DNA of 64,000 nucleotides. It comes from Chryseobacterium sp. 6424 (GTDB lineage: Bacteria > Bacteroidota > Bacteroidia > Flavobacteriales > Weeksellaceae). The position numbers were made by a program, and so were the translations under genes. Numbering within the stretch: position 1 is the stretch's first letter; every line of letters starts with the position of its first letter. The notes beneath the pieces are model-generated. The model was not told the origin of the DNA, did not search any database, and was given only the letters and a program-made list of their open reading frames with translations. Where the stretch lies: NCBI RefSeq assembly GCF_003692615.1, contig NZ_CP023540.1:2356001-2420000 (forward strand), in the 5' to 3' direction. Shown here piece by piece: positions 24,085 through 32,825 of the stretch.

Positions 24085-27000
24085 TGGTAAAACAATTCAT
24101 AAACCGGCCTGTCGCAGCCAGTGTCGTATCTATTCTTATTGTCATCTTAGGAGTCTTGGGTCTTCAGGCGCTGCCCATTACCCAATATCCTGATATCGCA
24201 CCGCCCACCGTAAGCATCTCGGCAAACTATACCGGTACAAGCGCCGAAACGGTAATGAACAGCGTCATCATCCCGATAGAAGAGCAGGTAAATGGTGTGG
24301 AAGGGATGGATTATATTTCGTCCTCAGCCAGTAATAACGGTTCGGCAAACATCCAGATTTTCTTTAAACAAGGCGTAGATCCTGATATTTCCGCGGTAGA
24401 AGTACAGAATAAGGTGCAGCGCGCTTTGCCGCTTCTTCCTGGGGATGTAACCCGCTCCGGTGTAACGGTACAGAAACAGCGTACCAGCGCCCTGATGTTC
24501 CTGTCTTTTTATACAGATAATAAAGACCTGAGCGAAGTATGGCTGCAAAACTATTTGAACATCAACGTCATCCCTGAACTGAAAAGGGTAAACGGCGTAG
24601 GTGACGCGCAAGCTTTCGGTGGTAAGAACTTTTCCATGCGGGTATGGATTGATCCTGCTAAAATGGCCGCTTACAGCCTGGAACCTTCTGAAGTCATTGC
24701 TGCCATCAACGAGCAGTCGCGCGAAGCCGCTGCGGGCCAACTCGGGCAGAACAGCGGTAACGCCTTTGAGTATGTTATTACCTACAAAGGCAAATTCAAT
24801 GAAGCCGAAGATTATGGCGACATCATCTTGAAATCCCTAGGAAATGGACAATTCCTGAAACTGAAGGATGTGGCTGAAATCAATCTTGACGCGCAGTCTT
24901 ACAGCACCATCGGTGAAAATAACGGACGCCGGTCAGTGAGTATGGGGATCTTCCAAACCCCAGGTTCCAATGCGCAGCAAATCATTAAAGATATTAAAAT
25001 CTTCCTCGAAAACAACCAGAAAACCATGCCTGAGGGTGTAGGGTATACCATTAATTTCGATACCAATGACTTTCTTGAAGCGTCTATCGGGAAGGTTGTT
25101 ACTACCCTTCTTGAAGCTTTCGTGCTGGTATTTTTGGTAGTGTATATTTTCTTACAGGACTTCCGCTCTACACTCATCCCCGCCATTGCGGTACCGGTTT
25201 CCATTATCGGGAGCTTCTTCTTCCTAAACCTGTTCGGTTATTCACTTAATCTATTGACGCTGTTTGCTTTAGTATTAGCGATTGGGATTGTGGTCGATGA
25301 CGCTATTGTGGTGGTAGAGGCAGTACACGCCAAAATGGAGAGCGGCGTTAATGATGCCAAGAAAGCCACGGTAAGCGCCATGAACGAAATTACCGGTGCT
25401 ATTATTTCTATTACGCTGGTAATGGCGGCGGTTTTCATTCCGGTGACTTTCATTACCGGGCCAACTGGGGTATTTTATCAGCAGTTTGGGATAACACTTA
25501 TTGTGGCCATCCTAATTTCGGCTGTTAACGCACTTACCCTCAGCCCTATGCTTTGTGCACTTTTCCTGAAACCCAATGCCGCGCATCATAAAGAATATGC
25601 ACAAATGAATTGGGGACAGAAATTCTTTTATAAATTCAATACTGCTTTTAATACGGCTACAGACCGGTACGGGCGTTCGTTCGTGTTCCTTTTAAGACAC
25701 AAATGGGTTACTTTGATAATCTTTGCCGTTGGCGGACTGTTTTTCTGGTGGTCAAACGCCAATATGCCTTCCGGATTTGTACCCAAAGAAGACCGTGGGA
25801 TCATCTTTACGGATGTCGCGTTGCCACCAGGCGCTTCCATGGAACGCACCTATAATGTACTGAAGGACTTGCAGAACGACGCAAGAAAAATCCCCGGGGT
25901 AGCGAATGTGACCTTTACCGCCAGCCGTGGCTTTATGTCTGGTAGCGGCTCTAACGCTGGACAGGCCTTCATCAGGCTAAAACCTTTTGATGAAAGATCT
26001 TCTGATGCTGAACAGTCGGTAGAGGCGATTACCAAGAAACTTTTTGGGCTTGCGGGTAAATATCCGGATGCTAAAATTGTATTCTTTTCCCCGCCAAGTA
26101 TCCCAGGATTTGGTACCAGTGATGGTTTCTCTGCGGTATTGCTCGATAAATCGGGCGGAAGCCTGAAGCAATTGGATGAAGTTGCAAAACAATATCTTGG
26201 CGCACTGATGGAAAGACCGGAAATTCAGTTTGCGCAGACTTCGTTCAACACCAATTACCCTCAGTTCGAGATGGTGATTGATGTACCACGCGCCAAAGAA
26301 ACCGGTGTTTCAGTCTCGGATATCCTAAGCACCATGCAAGGATATATTGGTGGGGTGTATGCGGCAGATTTCACCAAATATGGTAAGCAGTTCCGGGTAA
26401 TGGTACAGGCCTTTCCCGACTCGCGCAACGATCCTTCAGACCTCAGCAGTATTTTTGTGAAAACAGCTTCCGGGCAAATGGCTCCCATCTCTCAGTTTGT
26501 AACCATGGAGAAGACCTTCGGCCCGAAATCGGTAGAACGTTATAACTTGTTTACTTCCATCTCAATATCAGGCTCCAATAATCCTGGCTTTTCAACAGGT
26601 GATGCCATTAAAGCAGTGCAGGAAGTGGCTGCCGATAAGTTACCAGCAGATTATGTGGTGGAATTTACCGGTCTTTCAAAAGAAGAATTGAGTTCAGGTT
26701 CGCAAACAGCGGTGATATTTATGCTCAGTCTGGTATTCGTGTACTTCATCCTTGCCGCACAGTATGAAAGTTTCTTGCTACCCTTGGCGGTCATCTTTTC
26801 ACTTCCGTTAGGCGTTGCCGGCGCATATTTCGGGCAGAAAATCGCTGGTCTTGAAAACAACATCTATTTCCAGATCGCACTTATCATGCTTGTAGGACTA
26901 CTCGCTAAAAACGCGATTCTTATCGTAGAATTTGCCGTACAGCGCCGACATCATGGCGAAACGCTGGCCATGGCTGCCATAAACGCTGCAAAAGCACGTC

Positions 27001-27233
27001 TGCGACCTATCCTGATGACTTCTTTTGCATTTATTTTCGGCATGTTACCATTGGTCTTTGCCTCAGGTATCGGTTCTGTAGGAAACAGGTCTATCGGCAC
27101 GGGCGCCGCGGCTGGGCTTTTAATCGGTACGTTTTTCGGTTTGCTGGCCATACCTGTGCTGTTTGTGATCTTCCAATGGCTGCAGGAAAAAGTAAAGCCT
27201 ATCAAAGCAGAAGACATTCATCTTGCAGAATAA
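24084..27233 (+). CDS. RND multidrug efflux permease (HAE-1 family, AcrB-like)
   Basis: A 1049-residue inner-membrane pump, full family length. It begins MVKQFINRPVAASVVSI as HAE-1 pumps do. It has twelve membrane helices and two large periplasmic loops. Proton-relay residues are in place: the Asp pair in TM4 (AIGIVVDDAIVVVEAVHAKM) and the Lys in TM10 (LVGLLAKNAILIVEFAVQRR). It exports drugs, detergents and similar compounds using proton flow, as a homotrimer with the adaptor and outer-membrane factor encoded on either side. Substrates cannot be predicted, although HAE-1 members mostly handle amphiphilic organics, not metals. Confidence 0.96.
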   Translation: MVKQFINRPVAASVVSILIVILGVLGLQALPITQYPDIAPPTVSISANYTGTSAETVMNSVIIPIEEQVNGVEGMDYISSSASNNGSANIQIFFKQGVDPDISAVEVQNKVQRALPLLPGDVTRSGVTVQKQRTSALMFLSFYTDNKDLSEVWLQNYLNINVIPELKRVNGVGDAQAFGGKNFSMRVWIDPAKMAAYSLEPSEVIAAINEQSREAAAGQLGQNSGNAFEYVITYKGKFNEAEDYGDIILKSLGNGQFLKLKDVAEINLDAQSYSTIGENNGRRSVSMGIFQTPGSNAQQIIKDIKIFLENNQKTMPEGVGYTINFDTNDFLEASIGKVVTTLLEAFVLVFLVVYIFLQDFRSTLIPAIAVPVSIIGSFFFLNLFGYSLNLLTLFALVLAIGIVVDDAIVVVEAVHAKMESGVNDAKKATVSAMNEITGAIISITLVMAAVFIPVTFITGPTGVFYQQFGITLIVAILISAVNALTLSPMLCALFLKPNAAHHKEYAQMNWGQKFFYKFNTAFNTATDRYGRSFVFLLRHKWVTLIIFAVGGLFFWWSNANMPSGFVPKEDRGIIFTDVALPPGASMERTYNVLKDLQNDARKIPGVANVTFTASRGFMSGSGSNAGQAFIRLKPFDERSSDAEQSVEAITKKLFGLAGKYPDAKIVFFSPPSIPGFGTSDGFSAVLLDKSGGSLKQLDEVAKQYLGALMERPEIQFAQTSFNTNYPQFEMVIDVPRAKETGVSVSDILSTMQGYIGGVYAADFTKYGKQFRVMVQAFPDSRNDPSDLSSIFVKTASGQMAPISQFVTMEKTFGPKSVERYNLFTSISISGSNNPGFSTGDAIKAVQEVAADKLPADYVVEFTGLSKEELSSGSQTAVIFMLSLVFVYFILAAQYESFLLPLAVIFSLPLGVAGAYFGQKIAGLENNIYFQIALIMLVGLLAKNAILIVEFAVQRRHHGETLAMAAINAAKARLRPILMTSFAFIFGMLPLVFASGIGSVGNRSIGTGAAAGLLIGTFFGLLAIPVLFVIFQWLQEKVKPIKAEDIHLAE

Positions 27234-27256
27234 TTTTAATTGTGAAAGACATAACA

Positions 27257-28663
27257 ATGAAAGTTAACATTAAATATATTATCGCAATCATTGCGCTCCC
27301 GCTGATACTCGCTTCTTGCGCTGCGGGGGAGAAATACACCAGGAACCCAGAAGTCTTGAACGAAAACCTGTTCCGTACAGATATGCTGCCGACAGATTCT
27401 GCCAGTATCGCGACCGTTTCCTGGAGAGCTCTTTTTACAGATCCCATTTTACAGAAGCACATACAAAAAGGTTTGGATAACAACCTGGATATCCGCATCG
27501 CATTACAGAACATCAGTGCTGCCGAAGCTTACCTGAAACAAAGTAAAGCTGCCTACCAGCCCACGGTAAGTATCGGCCCGTCGTACAACTTCCAAACACA
27601 GTCATTGAACACCCAGTTAGGCCAATTGGTGGGCGAACGCCGCTACAACCATATTTATGATTTCGGTGCCGATATCGTTTGGGACATCGACATCTGGGGA
27701 AAAATGAAAGCGGAGGAACGCGCACGTGCAGCCGAATATTTCGGGGCGGTCTCTACACATCAGGCAGTAAAAAGCGACTTGGTTGCCGCCATTGCCTCAG
27801 CATATTATCAATTACTGACATTTGATGAACAGAAGAGAATTATTACAGAAACCATCTCTCTGCGCCAAAAAAACCTGGAAACCACACGCGCCCTGAAAGA
27901 CGCGGGGACCTTCACCGAAGTGGCAGTCCAGCAGAGTGAAGCCCTGGTCTTCAACGCCCAATCAATGCTAATCGACACCGAGACGCAGATACAGTTGCTG
28001 GAAAATGCCATGAGCTATCTCTTGGCCATCCCTTCCCAAAGGATCGAACGCAGCACACTTGCGCAACAGAAAATGCCTGAAAACTACAAACTGGGGTTTT
28101 CAGCGAGCCTGCTTTCTAACAGACCAGATGTAATGGCTTCGGAATACAACCTGATCTCTGCTTTTGAACTTACCAAGGCAGCTAAGGCACAGTTCTATCC
28201 TTCGCTCCGCATCAGTGGCAGTGGCGGCATCCAAAGTTTGGATATTGATAAATTATTCAATGCCAACTCTTTATTTGCGAGTGTTGTAGGTGGTCTCACA
28301 CAACCGGTACTGAACCGCAGACAAATCCGCACGAATTATGAAGTAAATATTGCCAACCGCGAAAGGGCTTATCTGAATTTCCGCAAAACGCTTTTGACAG
28401 CGGGCCGGGAAGTGTCTGACGCATTACGGGTTTACGAAGTGCAGGACAGTTTCATCGATCTTAAACGTAAAGAACTTGAAGCATACCGACGTTCGGTAAA
28501 CTATTCCGAAGAACTTGTGAATTTCGGGATGGCCAACTATCTGGAAGTAATTAATGCCAGTGTAAATGCCCTGAATGCAGAACTGAACATTTCTAACGCT
28601 GAATATAATAAAATGCGTGCAGGAATAGAACTCTATCAAGCCCTTGGTGGCGGATGGAGATAG
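27257..28663 (+). CDS. Outer-membrane efflux channel lipoprotein (OprM/NodT family)
   Basis: A 468-residue TolC-like protein. The start at 27257 gives MKVNIKYIIAIIALPLILASC with the lipid-anchored cysteine at 21; an upstream in-frame extension would lie inside the permease gene. Two OEP repeats are visible (about 60-260 and 280-460), with typical segments VSWRALFTDPILQKHIQKGLDNN, noted by its start, GASVDIWDIDIWGK-like WDIDIWGKMKAEERAA, SNRPDVMASEYNL and the C-terminal FGMANYLEVINAS. Trimers form the exit duct of the RND pump. It is the last gene of the operon and is followed by a strong terminator. Confidence 0.94.
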   Translation: MKVNIKYIIAIIALPLILASCAAGEKYTRNPEVLNENLFRTDMLPTDSASIATVSWRALFTDPILQKHIQKGLDNNLDIRIALQNISAAEAYLKQSKAAYQPTVSIGPSYNFQTQSLNTQLGQLVGERRYNHIYDFGADIVWDIDIWGKMKAEERARAAEYFGAVSTHQAVKSDLVAAIASAYYQLLTFDEQKRIITETISLRQKNLETTRALKDAGTFTEVAVQQSEALVFNAQSMLIDTETQIQLLENAMSYLLAIPSQRIERSTLAQQKMPENYKLGFSASLLSNRPDVMASEYNLISAFELTKAAKAQFYPSLRISGSGGIQSLDIDKLFNANSLFASVVGGLTQPVLNRRQIRTNYEVNIANRERAYLNFRKTLLTAGREVSDALRVYEVQDSFIDLKRKELEAYRRSVNYSEELVNFGMANYLEVINASVNALNAELNISNAEYNKMRAGIELYQALGGGWR

Positions 28664-28675
28664 AACCAAACAATA

Positions 28676-28703
28676 AAAAGCCGAAGCATGAACTTCGGCT
28701 TTT
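28676..28703. terminator. Bidirectional terminator after the efflux operon
   Basis: An 11-bp perfect stem (28676-28686 with 28693-28703), 6-base loop, A tract before and T tract after. It serves both the efflux operon and the convergent metallopeptidase gene. Confidence 0.92.
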
Positions 28704-28714
28704 ATTTTTTAGAA

Positions 28715-29566
28715 TCATTTAAGCAAGACACGGAAGGTGTCGCCCTGCCGGATGTCTCCGCTGTTATAGCCTTTCAGGAACCATTCTTTACGTTGGGCGG
28801 AGCTACCGTGGGTGAAACTTTCCTGGTTTACATATCCCTGCGAGCGCTTCTGTATATTATCATCCCCCACTGCTTCTGCTGCAGAGATGGCAGACTCTAT
28901 ATCCCCTGGTTCAAGGAATTTTTCCCGTCGTTGCGTGTGATGTGACCAAAGGCCGGCATAAAAATCAGCCTGAAGCTCTGTCGCCACCGAAACACGGTTG
29001 ATATCCGCTTCAGAATATTGTCCACTGGTACGGATGCGGTTGGTTTCCTGAAGAGTTCCCAGCAAGTTCTGTACATGATGCCCCATTTCGTGAGCCATCA
29101 CGTAAGCTATGGAAAACTCGGTTACCTGTGCGCCGAAGCGCTGTTGCAGTTCCTGGAAAAAACTCATATCCATATAAACCGTTTGGTCTGCCGGGCAATA
29201 AAAAGGTCCCATGGCTGCTTGTGCGGTACCACATCCCGACTGTGTCACATTCTCAAACATCACCACGCGCGCCGGTTGGTATTGTAGGCCGTTTTCTCTG
29301 AAAATTTCATCCCACGTCTGCTCGTTTTCGGCAGTAATCATCTGTACGAACTCCCGGACTCTCAGTTCGTCGGCTGTAAGATCGCGCTGGGAGGTCTGTG
29401 CTCCTTGGGTGATGCCTGAAGACAGGATCGCCGAAGGGTCACCGCCTAAAAAAAATACAATCGCGGCAATGATCAACGAGCCAAGGCCACCACCGACCAG
29501 CATCCCGCCACCGCCTGAACCTCTTCTGTCATCCACATTACCGCTTCTGTCGTTTGTCCATTTCAT
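28715..29566 (-). CDS. YpfJ/KPN_02809-type membrane zinc metallopeptidase
   Basis: A 283-residue protein. It starts with a charged, Gly-rich segment (WTNDRSGNVDDRRGSGGGG), then a single membrane helix (about 28-45, LGSLIIAAIVFFLGG). The rest would be periplasmic. The zinc motif MAHEMGHHVQNLLG (HExxH) is near residue 165, with a downstream ATELQADFYAGLWSHH segment supplying the third ligand, and a YCPADQTVYMD strand before it. This matches the neutral zinc metallopeptidase family (Zn_peptidase_2). Substrate unknown. It is divergent from the YgiB/YgiC-like cluster. Confidence 0.9.
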   Translation of the reverse strand: MKWTNDRSGNVDDRRGSGGGGMLVGGGLGSLIIAAIVFFLGGDPSAILSSGITQGAQTSQRDLTADELRVREFVQMITAENEQTWDEIFRENGLQYQPARVVMFENVTQSGCGTAQAAMGPFYCPADQTVYMDMSFFQELQQRFGAQVTEFSIAYVMAHEMGHHVQNLLGTLQETNRIRTSGQYSEADINRVSVATELQADFYAGLWSHHTQRREKFLEPGDIESAISAAEAVGDDNIQKRSQGYVNQESFTHGSSAQRKEWFLKGYNSGDIRQGDTFRVLLK

Positions 29567-29628
29567 AGTTTTTAATTTTTAAATAGATAGAGTCTTATAG
29601 TAAATAATTATTTCCCGAAGTAATTTGC

Positions 29629-29636
29629 TATTTTTG
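29629..29636 (+). promoter_or_regulatory. -7 element of the YgiB/YgiC-like cluster
   Basis: TATTTTTG, 17 bases before the first lipoprotein ATG. No clear -33 element. Confidence 0.5.
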
Positions 29637-29653
29637 AAATCAATTTGAATCCC

Positions 29654-29983
29654 ATGATACAAAAAATAAGCCGCCTTAGCGCAGTTGCCCTACTGCTGTT
29701 ATTAAATCTTTCCTGCACGCAGGAAACTACCAAGGAAGACACTGTCACTGCTGTATCTAAAAACGGTGCTGTAGAGACCACTGTGTCTGTAGAACATGCA
29801 GATTCCGCCGATGTGCTTATCACGAGGCACAAAGTTTGGGTGAAAAATAATCTTGTGAAAGAAGTTACTACACGGGATACGATTCCGGCGTTGGGAGACA
29901 CTATTTTACCGGTCACCAGCAATGGTAATGAAATACAGCAAAAAGCCAGAAAAGATTACGAGTTCTACATCACCGTACAATAA
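29654..29983 (+). CDS. Small lipoprotein, unknown function
   Basis: A 109-residue lipoprotein: MIQKISRLSAVALLLLLNLSC, cysteine at 21. The mature part is acidic and Thr/Val-rich (EDTVTAVSKNGAVETTVSVEHAD), with a short beta-strand-like pattern (VLITRHKVWVKNNLVKEVTTRDTIPALGD). I do not recognise a family. I use the ATG at 29654; a TTG nine bases upstream is possible but gives no better signal. It is the first gene of a tight three-gene unit (gaps of 6 bases) with another small lipoprotein and a YgiC-like ATP-grasp enzyme, so it likely works with them. Confidence 0.7.
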   Translation: MIQKISRLSAVALLLLLNLSCTQETTKEDTVTAVSKNGAVETTVSVEHADSADVLITRHKVWVKNNLVKEVTTRDTIPALGDTILPVTSNGNEIQQKARKDYEFYITVQ

Positions 29984-29989
29984 AAAATC

Positions 29990-30319
29990 ATGAAAAAAAG
30001 TAAACAAATCACCCTGCTCTTTCTTACCGGCATCTTGGCCAGCTGTACTACAGAACCGGAAGAAAAATCTTGGGGAACCGAAAAAAAAGTGTACATGAGG
30101 TCAGATTCTACCGCACAGTACAGCCGTTCCAATGGTTTCCTTACGGGGCTGCTGCTGTATCATGCTTTCCGCCCATACGGTTATTATGGCGCAAACGGTT
30201 TCCAGCGGGGTTATTACAGTGATGCTATTTCTACGAAATCCAATACCGGGACCAACCCTTACAAAGGAGCTGTGGTGCGTGGCGGCATGGGCAAATCGGG
30301 CTTTCAGGCATCTTCATAA
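29990..30319 (+). CDS. Small lipoprotein resembling YgiB (DUF1190-like)
   Basis: A 109-residue lipoprotein with cysteine at 19 (TGILASC). After a short charged stretch comes a hydrophobic/aromatic segment (GFLTGLLLYHAFRPYGYYG). It ends in a Gly/Ser-rich tail with the core VVRGGMGKSGF. E. coli YgiB also is a small Cys-anchored protein with a central membrane-like Gly segment and a C-terminal TRGGFGES-type motif, and is encoded directly before ygiC. I therefore read this as a short YgiB analogue (inference; similarity is weak and regional). Its function is unknown in both groups. Confidence 0.65.
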   Translation: MKKSKQITLLFLTGILASCTTEPEEKSWGTEKKVYMRSDSTAQYSRSNGFLTGLLLYHAFRPYGYYGANGFQRGYYSDAISTKSNTGTNPYKGAVVRGGMGKSGFQASS

Positions 30320-30325
30320 TTAAGC

Positions 30326-31459
30326 ATGAACAGAATTTCTACCATTCCGCGTAAAAACTGGCAGCACAAACTTGAGGCTTTAGGTTTCGGGTATCACTCT
30401 TTGGAGGAAGCCTACTGGGACGAAACGGCTTATTACACGTTTAACCCTACAGAAATACAGGAACTCGAAAAAGCTACAGCACAACTCTGGCAAATGTATC
30501 TGGAAGCCGTGGAACATGTTATATCAAAGAATCTTTTCTTCAAATTCCATATCCCGGAATGGTTCAGAGCCGCCATCATCGATAGTTGGGAACAGGATTT
30601 TCCTTCGGTGTACGGACGTTTCGATTTGGGTTTCGATGGTGAAAACATCAAACTGCTCGAATTCAACGCAGATACGCCTACATCATTGCTGGAGGCTTCT
30701 GTAGCTCAGTGGTACTGGCTTCAGGATAAATTTCCGGCGCACGATCAGTTCAATTCTATTCATGAAAAATTGATTGATTATTGGGCGTATTTAAAACCTT
30801 ATCTTCAAAGTGATGCTGTACATTTCGCCTCGCTCACGAATATGGAGGACGTTACCAATGTAGAATATATGAGAGATTGCGCCTCGCAAGCCGGTTTAGA
30901 AACAGCCTACATCGCTGTTCAGGACATTGGCTGGGCAGAGGATATTAAAGAATTCATTGGCGCCGACAGGGAAATCATGAAAGTCATCTTCAAGCTCTAC
31001 CCTTACGAATGGATTATTGAAGAGGATTTCGGGAGAAAACTTGCTGGGAACATCAATAAAACCCAATGGATTGAACCTGCATGGAAGATCTTAGCGTCTT
31101 CTAAAGCGATGCTGCCTATTCTTTGGGAACTGTACCCAAATCACCCTTACTTGCTGGAGTCTTATACGGAAGCCAGAAATTTGTTGAACTACGCCAAAAA
31201 ACCGCTTTACTCGAGGGAGGGCGCTAATGTTACGCTGTATAAAAACCATTTACCCGTTGAGCAAAACTCAGGAATATATGGTAAGGAAGGATTTATTTAT
31301 CAGCAACTGTTTAACTTGCCAAATTTTTCAGGTAATTATCCTGTGATCGGCAGTTGGGTTATCGGGCAGGAAGCAGCCGGCATAGGCGTTCGAGAGAGTA
31401 CAAACCTAATCACCAATAATCAAAGCAGATTCGTACCACACCTTATCACCGAGCATTAA
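30326..31459 (+). CDS. YgiC-like ATP-grasp ligase, glutathionylspermidine synthase family
   Basis: A 377-residue cytoplasmic protein homologous over its length to E. coli YgiC and to the C-terminal synthetase part of glutathionylspermidine synthase. Matching landmarks: RKNWQHKLEALGFGYH, PSVYGRFDLGFDGENIKLLEFNADTPTS (split here by its cores RFDLGFDG and LEFNADTPTS), FNSIHEKLIDYW, ILWELYPNHPYLL, SREGANVTLY and GSWVIGQEAAGIGVRE. These form the ATP-grasp site, so an amide-bond-forming reaction is expected, but no amidase domain is present and the substrate is unknown. Its stop codon overlaps the stop of the convergent ribH gene by four bases. Confidence 0.88.
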   Translation: MNRISTIPRKNWQHKLEALGFGYHSLEEAYWDETAYYTFNPTEIQELEKATAQLWQMYLEAVEHVISKNLFFKFHIPEWFRAAIIDSWEQDFPSVYGRFDLGFDGENIKLLEFNADTPTSLLEASVAQWYWLQDKFPAHDQFNSIHEKLIDYWAYLKPYLQSDAVHFASLTNMEDVTNVEYMRDCASQAGLETAYIAVQDIGWAEDIKEFIGADREIMKVIFKLYPYEWIIEEDFGRKLAGNINKTQWIEPAWKILASSKAMLPILWELYPNHPYLLESYTEARNLLNYAKKPLYSREGANVTLYKNHLPVEQNSGIYGKEGFIYQQLFNLPNFSGNYPVIGSWVIGQEAAGIGVRESTNLITNNQSRFVPHLITEH

Positions 31460-31971
31460 TGGCCGAAGCCAATGTTCCCTTTCTTTGCGGAGCGCTTTCT
31501 TATAAAATCAATCATCTGTAGTGCGGTAGCTGCTGCCTCCACGCCTTTATTACCATGTTTACCCCCACTGCGGGCTATGGACTGTTCTTCGGTATCATCC
31601 GTCAGCACGCAGAATATCGTAGGCGTATCTGTAAGGATATTACAGTCTTTGATGCCTTCCGCTACCGCGGAACATACATAATCGAAATGCGGGGTCTCGC
31701 CACGAATGACGCAGCCGATGGCGATTACCGCATCGAACTTCCGTTCCTTGCAAAGCTGCATGGAGGCATAACTGAGTTCAAAAGCGCCCGGTACATTAAA
31801 TACGGTGATGTTATCTGTGGATACACCTTCGGCTTCTAGAGTGGCTAAGGCACCATCGCGGAGGTTGTGGGTTACAAAACTGTTCCATTCCGAAACAACG
31901 ATGCCAATTCTGAAAGAACCGGCATCATCAATCTGTAATGGTTGGTAATCGGAAAGATTTACGGTAGCCAT
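31456..31971 (-). CDS. ribH: 6,7-dimethyl-8-ribityllumazine synthase
   Basis: A 171-residue enzyme joining the pyrimidine intermediate and dihydroxybutanone phosphate to lumazine, the last-but-one step of riboflavin synthesis; it assembles as pentamers or 60-mers. Characteristic segments: FRIGIVVSEWNSFVTHNL (pyrimidine site), FNVPGAFELSYASM, AVIAIGCVIRGETPHFDYV and the late ARSGGKHGNKGVEAA (phosphate site and catalytic His nearby). Start ATG at 31971, ten bases after the TPR gene, so the two share a transcript. Other rib genes are not in the window. Confidence 0.96.
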   Translation of the reverse strand: MATVNLSDYQPLQIDDAGSFRIGIVVSEWNSFVTHNLRDGALATLEAEGVSTDNITVFNVPGAFELSYASMQLCKERKFDAVIAIGCVIRGETPHFDYVCSAVAEGIKDCNILTDTPTIFCVLTDDTEEQSIARSGGKHGNKGVEAAATALQMIDFIRKRSAKKGNIGFGH

Positions 31972-31981
31972 TTATTTTAAT

Positions 31982-32692
31982 TTAGTAGTATTTCACCATT
32001 TCGATATAGGCATCAGACATCCCATTGTCGTAATCCTGATATTTTTCATCGATGGATGAGAAGTATTTTTTAGCGTCTTCTTTCTTCTTCAACGCCAGTG
32101 CTACAATGCCTGCTTTTCTTGTAAAGTAATAAGATGTATAAGGATCATCAGAGGCGGAAGTGGCCTTGTCTAACAAAGACAGCGCCTCGTCGTTCTTATT
32201 AAGATTAAGCTGTGCATCAGCCATCGCGCCATACTTCAATGCCATGAGCACTTTATTTTTAGACGAAAATTTATCTAAAAGATCATACGCCTCCTGATAT
32301 TTACCGGCTTTGAATTTCAGAAGGCCTGCATTATACGCAGATAATTTACCGGCTTTGGTATCAGAGAAATCTTTGTAAGTCCCAAGGTAACCAGGATTTG
32401 CGGCAGTCTTACCACCTAAAGCCAGGTCTTCCTTCCCTTCGGAGAGGTTTTTCTGTGCAGACAGGTAGCTCAGCGTAGCTTCCTCATTTCGTGGACCTAC
32501 ATAAAACTGTTCATACGCAAAATATCCCAAAACCGCCGCAATCAGCGCTACAAAAACGGTGACTAATGTTTTTGCATGCCTCTCGATGAACCTTTCGGTA
32601 TCCAGTGCGCCGCGGTCCAGATCTTTGAAAACTTCCACGGTTTCTTTACCCTCAAGTTCTTTATTGTTTGGATTGTTGATATTTTTTGCCAT
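31982..32692 (-). CDS. TPR membrane-anchored protein, YfgM-like
   Basis: A 236-residue protein. An N-terminal charged cytoplasmic part (1-42) precedes one membrane helix (about 44-64, TLVTVFVALIAAVLGYFAYEQF). The rest is predicted periplasmic and contains TPR-type helical pairs (about 75-235; AYNAGLLKFKAGKYQEAYDLLDKF, cut here to its core, and ALSLLDKATSASDDPYTSYYF). E. coli YfgM has the same layout and helps periplasmic chaperones at the Sec translocon. That role is only a suggestion here. It has a full consensus promoter and leads into ribH. Confidence 0.82.
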   Translation of the reverse strand: MAKNINNPNNKELEGKETVEVFKDLDRGALDTERFIERHAKTLVTVFVALIAAVLGYFAYEQFYVGPRNEEATLSYLSAQKNLSEGKEDLALGGKTAANPGYLGTYKDFSDTKAGKLSAYNAGLLKFKAGKYQEAYDLLDKFSSKNKVLMALKYGAMADAQLNLNKNDEALSLLDKATSASDDPYTSYYFTRKAGIVALALKKKEDAKKYFSSIDEKYQDYDNGMSDAYIEMVKYY

Positions 32693-32714
32693 AATTGTTT
32701 AAAAAATTGAAGTG

Positions 32715-32745
32715 CAAATTTAACTGTTTTGGAATGATTTACAAA
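32715..32745 (-). promoter_or_regulatory. Promoter of the TPR gene-ribH operon
   Basis: Minus strand TTTG (32742-32745), 19 bases, TAAATTTG (32715-32722), a full match. Predicted leader is about 16 bases. Confidence 0.8.
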
Positions 32746-32825
32746 ATAATGCTTGAAAAAACATTTCCGCTGTTAATCGGCTAAAATGTGCCCTGAAAAT
32801 TCTGTAAAATAGATAGAATCCTGAA

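Noticed and set aside
24324..24740. Minus-strand frames in the RND pump gene
   Set aside because: All are shadows of the periplasmic domains; composition does not fit a real protein.
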